From Streptomyces cylindrosporus (GTDB taxonomy: Bacteria > Actinomycetota > Actinomycetes > Streptomycetales > Streptomycetaceae): a stretch of DNA of 64,000 nucleotides. A model generated the notes under the pieces. That model was not told the origin of the DNA, made no database searches, and worked only from the letters and a program-made list of their open reading frames with translations. This document shows, one piece after another, positions 41,475 to 50,021 of the stretch; within the stretch, counting starts at the first letter, position 1; every line of letters starts with the position of its first letter. The translations under genes were made by a program, and so were the position numbers. The stretch lies in contig NZ_JALDAY010000011.1 in assembly GCF_022698165.1 (NCBI RefSeq), forward strand, positions 1-64,000, read 5' to 3'.

Positions 41475-42758
41475 TCAGGCGATACGTTCCAGCACGACAG
41501 GCGACGCCGTGAACGTCGTGTCCGCCGCCCCGATGTCGTAGGCCCCCTCGACCGACTGCAACGCGTACTCGAAGCGTTCCGGGGTGTCCGTGTGGAGGGT
41601 CAGGAGTGGCTGGCCCTCCTTCACCGTGTCGCCGGGCTTCGCGTGCAACTCCACGCCCGCGCCCGCCTGCACCGGATCCTCCTTGCGTGCGCGCCCCGCG
41701 CCGAGGCGCCACGCGGCCACGCCGATGTCGTACGCGTCGAGGCGGGTCAGGACGCCCGAGGACGGTGCCTTGATGACGTGCTGTTCGCGCGCCACCGGCA
41801 GTTCCGCGTCCGGGTCGCCGCCCTGGGCCGCGATCATGCGGCGCCAGACGTCCATCGCCGAACCGTCGGCCAGGGCCTTCGCCGGGTCGGCGTCGCGCAC
41901 GCCCGCCGCGTCCAGCATCTCGCGGGCCAGCGCGAGGGTGAGCTCGACGACGTCCGCCGGGCCGCCGCCCGCCAGGACCTCGACCGACTCGCGGACCTCC
42001 AGGGCGTTGCCCGCGGTCAGGCCCAGCGGGGTGGACATGTCGGTGAGGAGCGCGACCGTCTTGACGCCGTGGTCGGTGCCCAGGCCCACCATCGTCGACG
42101 CCAACTCCCGTGCGTCCTCGATGGTCTTCATGAAGGCGCCGGTGCCGACCTTCACGTCCAGGACCAGGGAGCCGGTGCCCTCGGCGATCTTCTTCGACAT
42201 GATCGAGGAGGCGATCAGCGGGATGGCCTCGACCGTGCCGGTGACGTCACGGAGGGCGTAGAGCTTCTTGTCCGCGGGGGCCAGACCGTCGCCGGCCGCG
42301 CAGATCACCGCGCCCGTGCCGTCCAGTACGGAGAGCATCTCCTCGTTCGACAGCAGCGCGCGCCAGCCGGGGATCGACTCCAGCTTGTCCAGCGTGCCGC
42401 CGGTGTGGCCGAGGCCCCGGCCCGAGAGCTGGGGGACGGCCGCGCCGCACGCGGCGACCAGGGGGGCCAACGGGAGGGTGATCTTGTCGCCGACGCCGCC
42501 CGTGGAGTGCTTGTCGGCGGTCGGGCGGGACAGGGACGAGAAGTCCATGCGCTCGCCGCTCGCGATCATCGCCGCGGTCCAGCGGGCGATCTCGCGGCGG
42601 TTCATGCCGTTGAGGAGGATCGCCATGGCGAGCGCGGACATCTGCTCGTCGGCGACCTCCCCGCGGGTGTACGCGTCGATGACCCAGTCGATCTGCTCGT
42701 CGGTGAGTTCGGCGCGGTCCCGCTTGGTGCGGATGACCGAGATGACGTCCATCGCCAT
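41475..42758 (-). CDS. deoA: Thymidine phosphorylase
   Basis: A 427-residue class II pyrimidine nucleoside phosphorylase, which splits thymidine (and deoxyuridine) with phosphate into base and deoxyribose-1-phosphate. The signature SGRGLGHTGGTLDKLESIPG is intact. The phosphate/sugar site has TADKHSTGGVGDKI and SSIMSKKIAEG. The C-terminal beta-hairpin domain is complete (HAKPGDTVKEGQPLLTLHTD). Last gene of the operon, 21 bp after cdd, with AAGGAA before ATG at 42758. Its product joins that of purine nucleoside phosphorylase at the mutase/DeoC step. Confidence 0.95.
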   Translation of the reverse strand: MAMDVISVIRTKRDRAELTDEQIDWVIDAYTRGEVADEQMSALAMAILLNGMNRREIARWTAAMIASGERMDFSSLSRPTADKHSTGGVGDKITLPLAPLVAACGAAVPQLSGRGLGHTGGTLDKLESIPGWRALLSNEEMLSVLDGTGAVICAAGDGLAPADKKLYALRDVTGTVEAIPLIASSIMSKKIAEGTGSLVLDVKVGTGAFMKTIEDARELASTMVGLGTDHGVKTVALLTDMSTPLGLTAGNALEVRESVEVLAGGGPADVVELTLALAREMLDAAGVRDADPAKALADGSAMDVWRRMIAAQGGDPDAELPVAREQHVIKAPSSGVLTRLDAYDIGVAAWRLGAGRARKEDPVQAGAGVELHAKPGDTVKEGQPLLTLHTDTPERFEYALQSVEGAYDIGAADTTFTASPVVLERIA

Positions 42759-42779
42759 GGCGTGCGTTCCTTCCGGGAA

Positions 42780-43172
42780 TTACTTGGTGAGGTGCTCCGG
42801 CCCGAAGGCCTGCGGGAGCATCTCGGACAGCGGGAGGATCCCCGCCGGGGTCTCCAGCAGCAGGTCGGGGCCCCCGAACTCGTACAGGAGCTGGCGACAG
42901 CGACCGCAGGGGACGAGCACCTCGCCCCGGCCGTCCACGCAGGTGAAGTGTGTGAGACGGCCGCCCCCCGTGTTCTGCAGCTGCGAGACCAGACCGCACT
43001 CCGCGCACAGGCCGAGGCCGTAGGAGGCGTTCTCGACGTTGCAGCCGGTGATCGTACGGCCGTCGTCGACCAGGGCGGCCACCCCGACCGGATAGCCGGA
43101 GTAGGGGGCGTAGGCCCGGGTCATCGCGTCCCGGGCCGCTTCCCTGAGCGCGCCCCAGTCGACGCCCGTCAC
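42780..43172 (-). CDS. cdd: Cytidine deaminase
   Basis: A 130-residue zinc-dependent cytidine/deoxycytidine deaminase of the small tetrameric type. Substrate and zinc motifs: YAPYSGYPVGVAALVDDG, GCNVENASYGLGLCAE (Zn Cys and catalytic Glu) and VLVPCGRCRQLLYEF (two Zn Cys). It produces (deoxy)uridine for phosphorolysis. GTG at 43172 overlaps the stop of the second permease gene by 4 nt (GTGA), showing tight coupling of uptake and deamination. Confidence 0.95.
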   Translation of the reverse strand: MTGVDWGALREAARDAMTRAYAPYSGYPVGVAALVDDGRTITGCNVENASYGLGLCAECGLVSQLQNTGGGRLTHFTCVDGRGEVLVPCGRCRQLLYEFGGPDLLLETPAGILPLSEMLPQAFGPEHLTK

Positions 43173-44455
43173 TTGCCCTGGCCCTTCCGGTAGCGCATGC
43201 CGTCCGCCTTGGGCATCCGCAGGCGCTGCGCGGACAGCGACAGCACCAGCAGCGTGACGACGTACGGGGTGGCGCCCACGAAGTCGCTCGGGACCTCGTC
43301 GGTGACCAGGTACCAGACCAGGACACCCGCGGCCACCAGCAGGCTGATGCCGCCCTGCCAGTGGGCCTTCTTGTAGAGCTTCCAGCCGGCCATCGCCACG
43401 AGCAGCACGAACAGCAGGAGCAGCAGCGCGTGGACGGTCTCGCCGCCGTTGCGCAGCTGGAGGGCGTCGGAGTAGCCGAAGAGGCCGGCGCCCATGGCGA
43501 GGCCGCCGGGCCGCCAGTTGCCGAAGATCATGGCGGCGAGACCGATGTAACCGCGGCCGCCGGTCTGGCCTTCGAGGTACGTGTGCGAGGTGACCAGGGC
43601 GAGGAAGGCGCCGCCGAGGCCCGCGAGGCCGCCGGAGACGGCCACGGCCACGTACTTGTACTTGTAGACGTTGACGCCGAGGGACTCCGCGGCGATCGGG
43701 TTCTCGCCGCAGGAGCGCAGGCGCAGGCCGAACGGGGTGCGCCACAGCAGCCACCAGCTGCCGACGAACAGCGCGACGGCGAGGACCGTCACCACGGACA
43801 GGTCGGTGACCACGCCGCCGAGGATGCCGGCGATGTCCGAGATCAGGAACCAGTGGTGGTTCTCCAGGGACTTGAGGCCGTCGGAGAGGCCGGGGATGTC
43901 GAAGTTGGGCAGCGAGTCCACGGGCGGGGACTGCTTGGGGTTGCCGCCCGCGTCGGCCGCCTTGCCGTCCGAGAAGAAGAGCTTGGCGAGGTACTGGGTG
44001 GTGCCGAGCGCGAGCAGGTTGACCGCGACACCGGAGACGATGTGGTCGACGCCGAAGGTGACGGTCGCGACCGCGTGCACCAGGCCGCCGAGGACACCGA
44101 AGCCGATGCCGCACAGCAGGCCGAGCCAGGGGTTGGACTGCCAGCCGATCCAGCCGGCGCCGAAGGTGCCGAGGATCATCATGCCTTCGAGGCCGATGTT
44201 GACCACGCCGGAGCGCTCCGACCAGAGGCCGGCGAGGCCCGCGAGGCCGATCGGGACGGCGAGGCCGAGGGCGGCCGAGACCTGGCCCTCGGAGGTGAGC
44301 TGGTCGGAGCCGGTGATCATCCGGACCGCGGCGACGAGCAGCAGCGCACCGGCGACGATCATGAGGATCTGGCCGAGCGAACGGCCCGAGCTCTTGGCGG
44401 CGGAGTCCGCCTTGGGGGCCGCGGGGGGCGGCGTGTCGGTCATCGTGGCAGTCAT
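43169..44455 (-). CDS. Nucleoside ABC transporter, second permease
   Basis: A 428-residue permease of the branched-chain amino acid/ribose/nucleoside type (BPD_transp_2). A 30-residue Pro/Ala-rich cytoplasmic N-terminus is followed by about ten helices (LGQILMIVAGALLLVAAVRM, SERSGVVNIGLEGMMILGTF). The family EAA-like loop is GLRLRSCGENPIAAESLGVN. An extracytoplasmic loop (about 170-215) separates the helix blocks. The last helices continue past the usual end of about 310 residues. It shares TGATG with the preceding permease gene and overlaps cdd by 4 nt. Together with the BMP lipoprotein it imports nucleosides (family knowledge plus context). Confidence 0.92.
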   Translation of the reverse strand: MTATMTDTPPPAAPKADSAAKSSGRSLGQILMIVAGALLLVAAVRMITGSDQLTSEGQVSAALGLAVPIGLAGLAGLWSERSGVVNIGLEGMMILGTFGAGWIGWQSNPWLGLLCGIGFGVLGGLVHAVATVTFGVDHIVSGVAVNLLALGTTQYLAKLFFSDGKAADAGGNPKQSPPVDSLPNFDIPGLSDGLKSLENHHWFLISDIAGILGGVVTDLSVVTVLAVALFVGSWWLLWRTPFGLRLRSCGENPIAAESLGVNVYKYKYVAVAVSGGLAGLGGAFLALVTSHTYLEGQTGGRGYIGLAAMIFGNWRPGGLAMGAGLFGYSDALQLRNGGETVHALLLLLFVLLVAMAGWKLYKKAHWQGGISLLVAAGVLVWYLVTDEVPSDFVGATPYVVTLLVLSLSAQRLRMPKADGMRYRKGQGK

Positions 44456-45582
44456 CACGCCACCTCCTGCTTCTGGGTCGGGGCGGCGGCCTGGGCGGCG
44501 AGCTCGGCGCCGACCCGCTGCTGCTGGCGCTTGAGGCCGTAGCGGCGTACGAGCTCGTAGGCGATGACGACGCACAGGACGATGACGCCCTGGATGACGC
44601 CGAGGATCTCCTTGTCGTAGCCCTCGAACTCGAGGTGGTTGGTGGTGCGCTCCAGGAAGCCCCACAGGAGCGCGCCGAGCGCGATGCCGACCGGGTGGTT
44701 GCGGCCGAGCAGGGCGATGGCGATACCGGTGAAGCCGATGCCGGTCGGGAAGTCGTTGCTGAACTGGTGGCTGTCGTTCAGCAGGGTCGGCATGCCGATC
44801 AGACCGGCCACCGCGCCCGAGATGACCATGCTGGTGGCGACCATCTTCTTCACCGAGACACCGCTCGCGGTGGCCGCGGACTCGGACTGGCCGACGGTGC
44901 GCAGGTCGAAGCCGAAGCGGGTGCGGCCGAGCACGAACCAGTAGGCGATGCCGACGACGACGGCGATGACGATGAAGCCCCACAGCATGCCGGCCGCGCC
45001 GGTGTCGATCTGGAAGAAGTACGAGTCCTTCGGCAGCGGCTTGGTGGAGATGACCGTGCCGCCGCTCTGCAGTTCGGCGAGCTTTCCGGGCTGCAGCAGG
45101 TAGGCGATGATCGCGGTGGCGATCGAGTTCAGCATGATCGTCGAGATGACCTCGCTGACGCCCCGGGTCACCTTGAGGACGCCCGCGATGGCCGCCCACA
45201 CGGCGCCGGTGCCCATGGCGCACAGGATGATCAGCGGGATGGAGATCCAGCCGGGTGTGGTCAGCGCGCCGCCGAGGACGGCGGCGAAGAACGCGGCGAT
45301 GCGGTACTGCCCGTCGACGCCGATGTTGAACAGGTTCATCCGGAAGCCGATGGCCACCGCGACGCCCGCCAGGTAGTACGTCGTCGCCTTGTTGAGGATG
45401 TAGACCTGGCTGTCGCTGGCGGTGCCGTAGGTCAGCATGTCGTTGAAGGCCGCGCCGGGGTTCTTGCCGGTGGCGAGGATCACCAGGGCGGTGACGACGA
45501 GCGCGGCGACGATCGCGAGCAGCGGGGCCGCGATGCCGAGGAGCAGCCGCTCCTTGTCGATGCGTTGGGTCAGCTTGTTCAT
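44455..45582 (-). CDS. Nucleoside ABC transporter, first permease
   Basis: A 375-residue BPD_transp_2 permease with eight to ten membrane helices (LLLGIAAPLLAIVAALVVTA and others). Landmarks are FRMNLFNIGVDGQYRIAAFF, GVSEVISTIMLNSIATAII and the cytoplasmic coupling loop RFGFDLRTVGQSESAATASG. It starts within the end of the ATPase gene (ATGA overlap, 4 nt). Pairs of such permeases with a double ATPase and a BMP lipoprotein form nucleoside importers in several Gram-positive bacteria. Confidence 0.93.
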   Translation of the reverse strand: MNKLTQRIDKERLLLGIAAPLLAIVAALVVTALVILATGKNPGAAFNDMLTYGTASDSQVYILNKATTYYLAGVAVAIGFRMNLFNIGVDGQYRIAAFFAAVLGGALTTPGWISIPLIILCAMGTGAVWAAIAGVLKVTRGVSEVISTIMLNSIATAIIAYLLQPGKLAELQSGGTVISTKPLPKDSYFFQIDTGAAGMLWGFIVIAVVVGIAYWFVLGRTRFGFDLRTVGQSESAATASGVSVKKMVATSMVISGAVAGLIGMPTLLNDSHQFSNDFPTGIGFTGIAIALLGRNHPVGIALGALLWGFLERTTNHLEFEGYDKEILGVIQGVIVLCVVIAYELVRRYGLKRQQQRVGAELAAQAAAPTQKQEVA

Positions 45583-47159
45583 CGGGCGTCGTCCTCGTGG
45601 TCCGCTGCGGAGTCCTCGGTGTGCTCCAGGTGACCGGTGGCCGCACCGGTCATCGCGGAGCCCAGCTCCTCGGGGGTGATGGTCGCGGGGTCGGCGTCGG
45701 CGACCAGCCGGCCGCGGTACATCACCCGCAGGGTGTCGGACAGGCCGATCAGCTCGTCCAGGTCGGCGGAGATCAGCAGTACGGCCAGGCCCTCGCGGCG
45801 GGCCTCGCGGATGTGGTCCCAGATCGCGGCCTGCGCGCCGACGTCCACACCACGGGTGGGGTGGGCGGCGATGAGCAGCTTGGGCGCGTGGCTCATCTCG
45901 CGGCCGACGATCAGCTTCTGCTGGTTGCCGCCGGACAGGGAGGCGGCGGTGACGTCGATGCCGGGGGTGCGGACGTCGTACGCCTGGATGATGCGCTCGG
46001 TGTCGGTGCGGGCGGCCTTGATGTCGATGAGCTGGCCTCGGGAGTTGGGCCGCTCGGTGACGTGGCCGAGGATGCGGTTCTCCCACAGCGGCGCTTCGAG
46101 GAGCAGGCCGTGGCGGTGGCGGTCCTCGGGGATGTAGCCGACGCCGGCCTCGCGGCGGGCGCGGGTGGGGGCGTGCGAGATGTCGGTGCCGTCGAGGCTG
46201 ATCACGCCGGCGTCCGGGTCGCGGATGCCCATGATCGCCTCGACCAGCTCGGACTGGCCGTTGCCCTCCACGCCGGCGATGCCGAGGACCTCGCCCTTGT
46301 GGATGGTGAAGGAGATCTCGTCGAGGATGACGCGCTCGATGCCGTCGAGGTCGGTCTGCGAGAGGTGCAGGCCGTCCACCTTGAGCAGCGCGACGTCGGT
46401 GACCGTGGACTCCTCGGTCTCCGGGGTGGGCAGTTCGCTGCCGACCATCAGCTCGGCGAGCTGCTTGGGGGTGGTGCCGGCGGGCTCGACCGTGCCGACG
46501 GTGGTGCCGCGTCGGATGACGGTGATCTCGTCGGCGACCGAGAGCACTTCACCGAGCTTGTGCGAGATGAAGATGACGGTGAGGCCCTCGGCCTTGAGCT
46601 CGCGCAGGTTGTCGAAGAGGGCCTCGACCTCCTGCGGCACGAGGACGGCGGTGGGCTCGTCGAGGATGAGGGTCTTGGCGCCGCGGTAGAGGACCTTGAG
46701 GATCTCCACGCGCTGGCGGTCGGCGACGCCGAGCTCTTCGAGGAGCACGTCGGGGCGGACGTTCAGGCCGTACGCGTCGGAGATCTCCTTGATCTTCGTG
46801 CGGGCCTTGGCGCCGATGCCGTACAGCTTCTCCGCGCCCAGGACGACGTTCTCCAGGACGGTGAGGTTGTCGGCGAGCATGAAGTGCTGGTGGACCATGC
46901 CGATGCCGCGGGCGATGGCGTCGGCGGGGTTGTTGAAGGTGACCGTCTCGCCGTTCACCGTGATGGTGCCCTCGTCCGGCTGCTGCATGCCGTAGAGGAT
47001 CTTCATCAGGGTGGACTTGCCGGCACCGTTCTCACCGCAGAGGGCGTGGACGGTTCCGGTACGGACGGTGATGTCGATGTCCTTGTTGGCAACGACGCCG
47101 GGGAAACGCTTGGTGATGCCGCGCAGTTCGACGGCAGCGGGAGGGCTGGACGCGTTGAT
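45579..47159 (-). CDS. Nucleoside ABC transporter, double ATPase, apparently starting at an ATC codon
   Basis: A 526-residue protein with two ABC domains, like RbsA/MglA. Domain 1 has Walker A GENGAGKST about residue 45, LGVADRQRVEILKVLYRG (signature) and LILDEPTAVL (Walker B). Domain 2 has the degenerate Walker A GVEGNGQSEL and a good signature LSGGNQQKLIVGREM. Reading upstream from the first ATG (47006, just after Walker A), the frame continues as family-typical sequence (AAVELRGITKRFPGVVANKD) to an ATC codon at 47159-47157. No ATG, GTG, TTG or CTG lies at the proper N-terminus. GAGGAG sits eight bases before that ATC, so I place the start there. Operator variant at 47235. Confidence 0.88.
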   Translation of the reverse strand: MNASSPPAAVELRGITKRFPGVVANKDIDITVRTGTVHALCGENGAGKSTLMKILYGMQQPDEGTITVNGETVTFNNPADAIARGIGMVHQHFMLADNLTVLENVVLGAEKLYGIGAKARTKIKEISDAYGLNVRPDVLLEELGVADRQRVEILKVLYRGAKTLILDEPTAVLVPQEVEALFDNLRELKAEGLTVIFISHKLGEVLSVADEITVIRRGTTVGTVEPAGTTPKQLAELMVGSELPTPETEESTVTDVALLKVDGLHLSQTDLDGIERVILDEISFTIHKGEVLGIAGVEGNGQSELVEAIMGIRDPDAGVISLDGTDISHAPTRARREAGVGYIPEDRHRHGLLLEAPLWENRILGHVTERPNSRGQLIDIKAARTDTERIIQAYDVRTPGIDVTAASLSGGNQQKLIVGREMSHAPKLLIAAHPTRGVDVGAQAAIWDHIREARREGLAVLLISADLDELIGLSDTLRVMYRGRLVADADPATITPEELGSAMTGAATGHLEHTEDSAADHEDDAR

Positions 47160-47234
47160 GGCGCACTCTCCTCGGGGAAAAGGGGCTGCGTAGGGGAGGG
47201 CAGGCGTCGGCGACGCTAGCGCGGCAACTCCATG

Positions 47235-47246
47235 CTACACGCGTAG
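47235..47246 (-). promoter_or_regulatory. Nucleoside-regulon operator variant before the ABC operon
   Basis: CTACGCGTGTAG on the minus strand, one base different from the perfect palindrome. A possible -10 TAGCGT lies at 47218-47213, leaving a leader of about 50 nt before the ATC start. Confidence 0.65.
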
Positions 47247-47263
47247 AGTTGACACATTGTTAT

Positions 47264-47304
47264 GGCTCGACGAGGGGGTCTGTCGAACGCCCCCTCGTCG
47301 AGCC
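47264..47304 (-). terminator. Terminator of the BMP lipoprotein gene
   Basis: Perfect 15-bp inverted repeat (47264-47278 with 47290-47304), 11-nt loop, 25 bp after the lipoprotein stop codon and upstream of the ABC operon's operator. It separates the two transcription units. Confidence 0.88.
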
Positions 47305-47329
47305 GAGGCTGCGACGGAGAACCGTCGGA

Positions 47330-48388
47330 TCAGCTGGTCTTGACCTTGACGGTGCCGTCGACGATCTTCTTCTTCGCGGCGTCCAGCTGGCTCTTGATGT
47401 CGTCGATGAAGCCACCGCTGGTGGCCAGGCCGACGCCGCCCTTGGCCAGGGAGTAGACCTGGTTGCCGGTCAGCGGCTTGCCGTCGTGCACGGACTTGAT
47501 GAAGTCGTAGACACCGACGTCGACGTTCTTGACCATCGAGGTCAGGATCGAGTTCTTGTACTTGCTCAGACCCGGGATGTTGTACTGGTCCGAGTCCACG
47601 CCGATGGCCCAGGCGCCCTTGACGCCGGAGACGGCCTCGATCGCGCCGTTGCCGGAGGAGCCGGCCGCGGAGTAGATCACGTCGGCGCCGTTGTCGAGCA
47701 TGCCGGACGCGGCCTCCTTGCCCTTGTCGGGGCTGGCGAAGCCGGACAGGTCGGAGCCGTGGGTCAGGTACTGGACGTCGACCTTGACCTTGGAGTTGGT
47801 GTCCTTGACACCCTGCTCGTAGCCCGCCGCGAACTTCTTGATCAGCGGGGTGTCGACGCCGCCGATGAAGCCGACGTGGTCCTTCTTGGTCTTCAGCGCC
47901 GCGGCGACACCGGCCAGGTAGGAGCCCTGCTCCTCGGTGAAGGTGATGCTGTCGACGTTCTTGGCGGTCGCGACGGAGTCGATGAGGCCGAAGCTGACCT
48001 TCGGGTACTTCGCGGCGACCTTGTCGACCGAGGTGGCGTAGGAGAAGCCGACGGCCACGATCGGGTTGTAGCCGGCGTCGGCCAGGTCGGTCAGGCGCTG
48101 CTCACGGTCGGCCTCGGTGTCGGAGCTCTTCGCGGTCAGCTCCTTGATGGAACCGCCGAACTCCTTCTCGGCCTTGTCCGCGCCGCGCGCGGCGGAGTCG
48201 TTGAAGGAACGGTCACCACGGCCGCCGACGTCGTAGGCGAGGCCGATCTTGATGCCGCCCTTGCCGCTGCTGGAGGAAGCGGAGGACGAGCTGTCGTTCT
48301 CGGAGGAGGTGCTGCCACACGCGGTGGCAGTCAGTGCGAGAGCTGCGGTCGCGATACACGCAGCGGAAAGCTTGGCTACCCGGCGCAC
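47330..48388 (-). CDS. BMP-family nucleoside-binding lipoprotein
   Basis: A 352-residue lipoprotein. The signal peptide is RRVAKLSAACIATAALALTA with lipidated Cys in TATACGSTSS (about residue 25), then a Ser-rich linker. The mature part is a periplasmic-binding-type Bmp domain (GGIKIGLAYDVGGRGDRSFN, EQRLTDLADAGYNPIVAVGF, GFIGGVDTPLIKKFAAGYEQ, VIYSAAGSSGNGAIEAV, WAIGVDSDQYNI). Bmp proteins of this type bind purine nucleosides for an ABC importer; the ATPase and permeases lie immediately downstream. AAGGAG is six bases before GTG at 48388. The upstream 387-bp interval holds an operator (48493) and a dispersed repeat (48682). Confidence 0.93.
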   Translation of the reverse strand: MRRVAKLSAACIATAALALTATACGSTSSENDSSSSASSSSGKGGIKIGLAYDVGGRGDRSFNDSAARGADKAEKEFGGSIKELTAKSSDTEADREQRLTDLADAGYNPIVAVGFSYATSVDKVAAKYPKVSFGLIDSVATAKNVDSITFTEEQGSYLAGVAAALKTKKDHVGFIGGVDTPLIKKFAAGYEQGVKDTNSKVKVDVQYLTHGSDLSGFASPDKGKEAASGMLDNGADVIYSAAGSSGNGAIEAVSGVKGAWAIGVDSDQYNIPGLSKYKNSILTSMVKNVDVGVYDFIKSVHDGKPLTGNQVYSLAKGGVGLATSGGFIDDIKSQLDAAKKKIVDGTVKVKTS

Positions 48389-48488
48389 GGGAGGCTCCTT
48401 CACCTGACCTGAGCGCCTTGTCGGCGCTTCATGTGAGCACCTTGCCAGTGCTCGGGCCTGGACGCCCCTGCGGCGTCGGCTTCGCGGC

Positions 48489-48504
48489 ATCGTAACGCGC
48501 GTAG
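48489..48504 (-). promoter_or_regulatory. Nucleoside-regulon operator variant and -10 box of the BMP gene
   Basis: CTACGCGCGTTA at 48504-48493 on the minus strand (two changes from the palindrome, both at one end), overlapping by two bases a TACGAT -10 at 48494-48489. The leader before the GTG is about 95 nt. Confidence 0.6.
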
Positions 48505-48681
48505 ATGTCGGAAACAGACCTCTTCCGAAGCCGTTATCGATTCGAGGCAAACACCGTCTGAACTCGGGCTCCGGTCCCTTCACACACCCGGATTTCGAAG
48601 TGCGCACGATTGGCTTACGACCATGTTGCGCCGGACGGCGGAAGGGGTTCCGGGGAGCCGCTGGAGAGGGGTCGAGCGGGC

Positions 48682-48735
48682 CGCGCCCCAAGGGGCGCGG
48701 GGAACTGCGCGACCAGCCACGACGAAGCCGCACCC
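48682..48735 (+). repeat. Dispersed intergenic repeat, copy 6
   Basis: CGCGCCCCAAGGGGCGCGGG followed by GAACTGCGCGACCAGCCACGAC. This is the clearest copy: an inverted repeat (CGCGCCCC AA GGGGCGCG) precedes the common core. Confidence 0.85.
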
Positions 48736-48775
48736 GCCTGACGGCCCCCCACGGCACCCCCGTAGGCGCCCGGCA

Positions 48776-50008
48776 TCAGCCCGCAGCGTCGATGATTGCC
48801 GCCGCCGTGAACAACTCCACCCCCACAGTGATCGCCGACTCATCCGCATCGAAGTCACCCTGGTGCAGATCCCGCACAGTCCGCTCCCCCGGCGTCCGAA
48901 CACCGAGCCGGGCCATAGCGCCGGGGACGTGCTCCAGGTACCAGGAGAAGTCCTCCCCACCGAGGCTCTGCTCGGTCCCCTCGACCGACTGCGCCCCACG
49001 GCGGGCCGTCATCGCGTCCCGCAGCAGCCCGGTGACGTCACCGTCGTTGACGACCGGCGGCACCCCGCGCACGTAGTTGATCTCCGACTTCGCCCCGTGC
49101 AGGTTGGCGACCTCGTCGATCGCCGCGACCACCAGGTCCGGCGCCTGCCGCCACGCGGCGATGTCGAGGCAGCGCACGGTCCCGGAGAGCTCGGCGTGCT
49201 GCGGGATGACGTTCGGGGCGTGCCCGGACTCGATCCGCCCCCAGGTCACCGCGAGCCCGCTGCGCGTGTCCGCACGGCGCCCGACCAGCGCGGGCACGTC
49301 GATCGCGACGCGGGCGGCGGCGGTGACGAGGTCGGTGGTCAGGTGCGGCCGGGCGGTGTGGCCGCCGGGGCCGTCCAGCGCGACCTCCAGCCGGTCGCAG
49401 GCGGACGTGATGGCGCCCTCGCGCAGCCCGATCCGCCCGGCGTCGACCTTGGGGTCGCAGTGCACGGCGACGATCCGCCCGACCCCGTCCAGCACCCCGC
49501 ACTCGATGGCGTCGGCGGCGCCGCCGGGCAGCACCTCCTCGGCAGGCTGGAACAGCAGCCGCACCGGCCGCGGCAGCTTCCCCTGCTTGTGCAGCTCGGC
49601 GAGCACGAGCCCGGCGCCGAGCACCACGGTCGTATGAACGTCATGACCACAGGCATGCGCCCGATCGGGCACGGTCGAGCGGTACGAGCACTCACTCTTC
49701 GTGTCCGGGATGGGCAGCGCGTCGATGTCGGCGCGCAGCGCGAGCATGGGCCGCCCGCCGTCCCACTCCCCGATGTCACAGACGAGCCCGGTCCCGATGG
49801 CCAGGACGCGCGGCTTCAGGCCGGCCTTCTCCAGTCGCGCCTTGATCGCCGCCGTCGTACGGAACTCCTGGTTGCCGAGTTCCGGGTGCATGTGCAAGTC
49901 GCGGCGGAAGGCTACGAGTTCGGCGCGCAGGGCCTCGGGCAGCGCACCGGGAAGCTCGGCTTCCCCGGGGAGATCGACCTCGGACTCCAGTGACATCAGT
50001 TGCTTCAC
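48776..50008 (-). CDS. M20-family amidohydrolase/peptidase
   Basis: A 410-residue binuclear metallo-amidohydrolase of the M20D group (hippurate hydrolase, indole-acetyl-amino acid hydrolase and relatives). Motifs: FRRDLHMHPELGNQEFRTTA, LALRADIDALPI, HACGHDVHTTVVLGAGLVLA (metal Cys/His), FQPAEEVLPGGAADAIECG (metal Glu pair), a dimerisation domain beginning VALDGPGGHTARPH, and EQSLGGEDFSWYLEHVPGAM. The substrate is unknown; similar genes (amiA1/amiB1) accompany lpdA and deoD in mycobacteria. GTG at 50008 lies seven bases after a TACCCT box, so it may be leaderless; ATG at 49996 is the alternative. Confidence 0.88.
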   Translation of the reverse strand: MKQLMSLESEVDLPGEAELPGALPEALRAELVAFRRDLHMHPELGNQEFRTTAAIKARLEKAGLKPRVLAIGTGLVCDIGEWDGGRPMLALRADIDALPIPDTKSECSYRSTVPDRAHACGHDVHTTVVLGAGLVLAELHKQGKLPRPVRLLFQPAEEVLPGGAADAIECGVLDGVGRIVAVHCDPKVDAGRIGLREGAITSACDRLEVALDGPGGHTARPHLTTDLVTAAARVAIDVPALVGRRADTRSGLAVTWGRIESGHAPNVIPQHAELSGTVRCLDIAAWRQAPDLVVAAIDEVANLHGAKSEINYVRGVPPVVNDGDVTGLLRDAMTARRGAQSVEGTEQSLGGEDFSWYLEHVPGAMARLGVRTPGERTVRDLHQGDFDADESAITVGVELFTAAAIIDAAG

Positions 50009-50015
50009 CCTCTAA

Positions 50016-50021
50016 AGGGTA
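50016..50021 (-). promoter_or_regulatory. -10 box of a leaderless promoter
   Basis: TACCCT on the minus strand, then 7 nt, then GTG at 50008. Identical hexamer and spacing occur before pnp (5300-5305). Confidence 0.5.

Noticed and set aside
45597..47219. A 540-codon plus-strand open frame opposite the ABC ATPase
   Set aside because: Val/Asp/Gly-rich shadow of the ATPase gene with no domain.
47249..47254. Perfect TTGACA on the plus strand between the BMP gene and the ABC operon
   Set aside because: No -10 at a suitable distance and no plus-strand gene downstream; the following sequence is the terminator hairpin.
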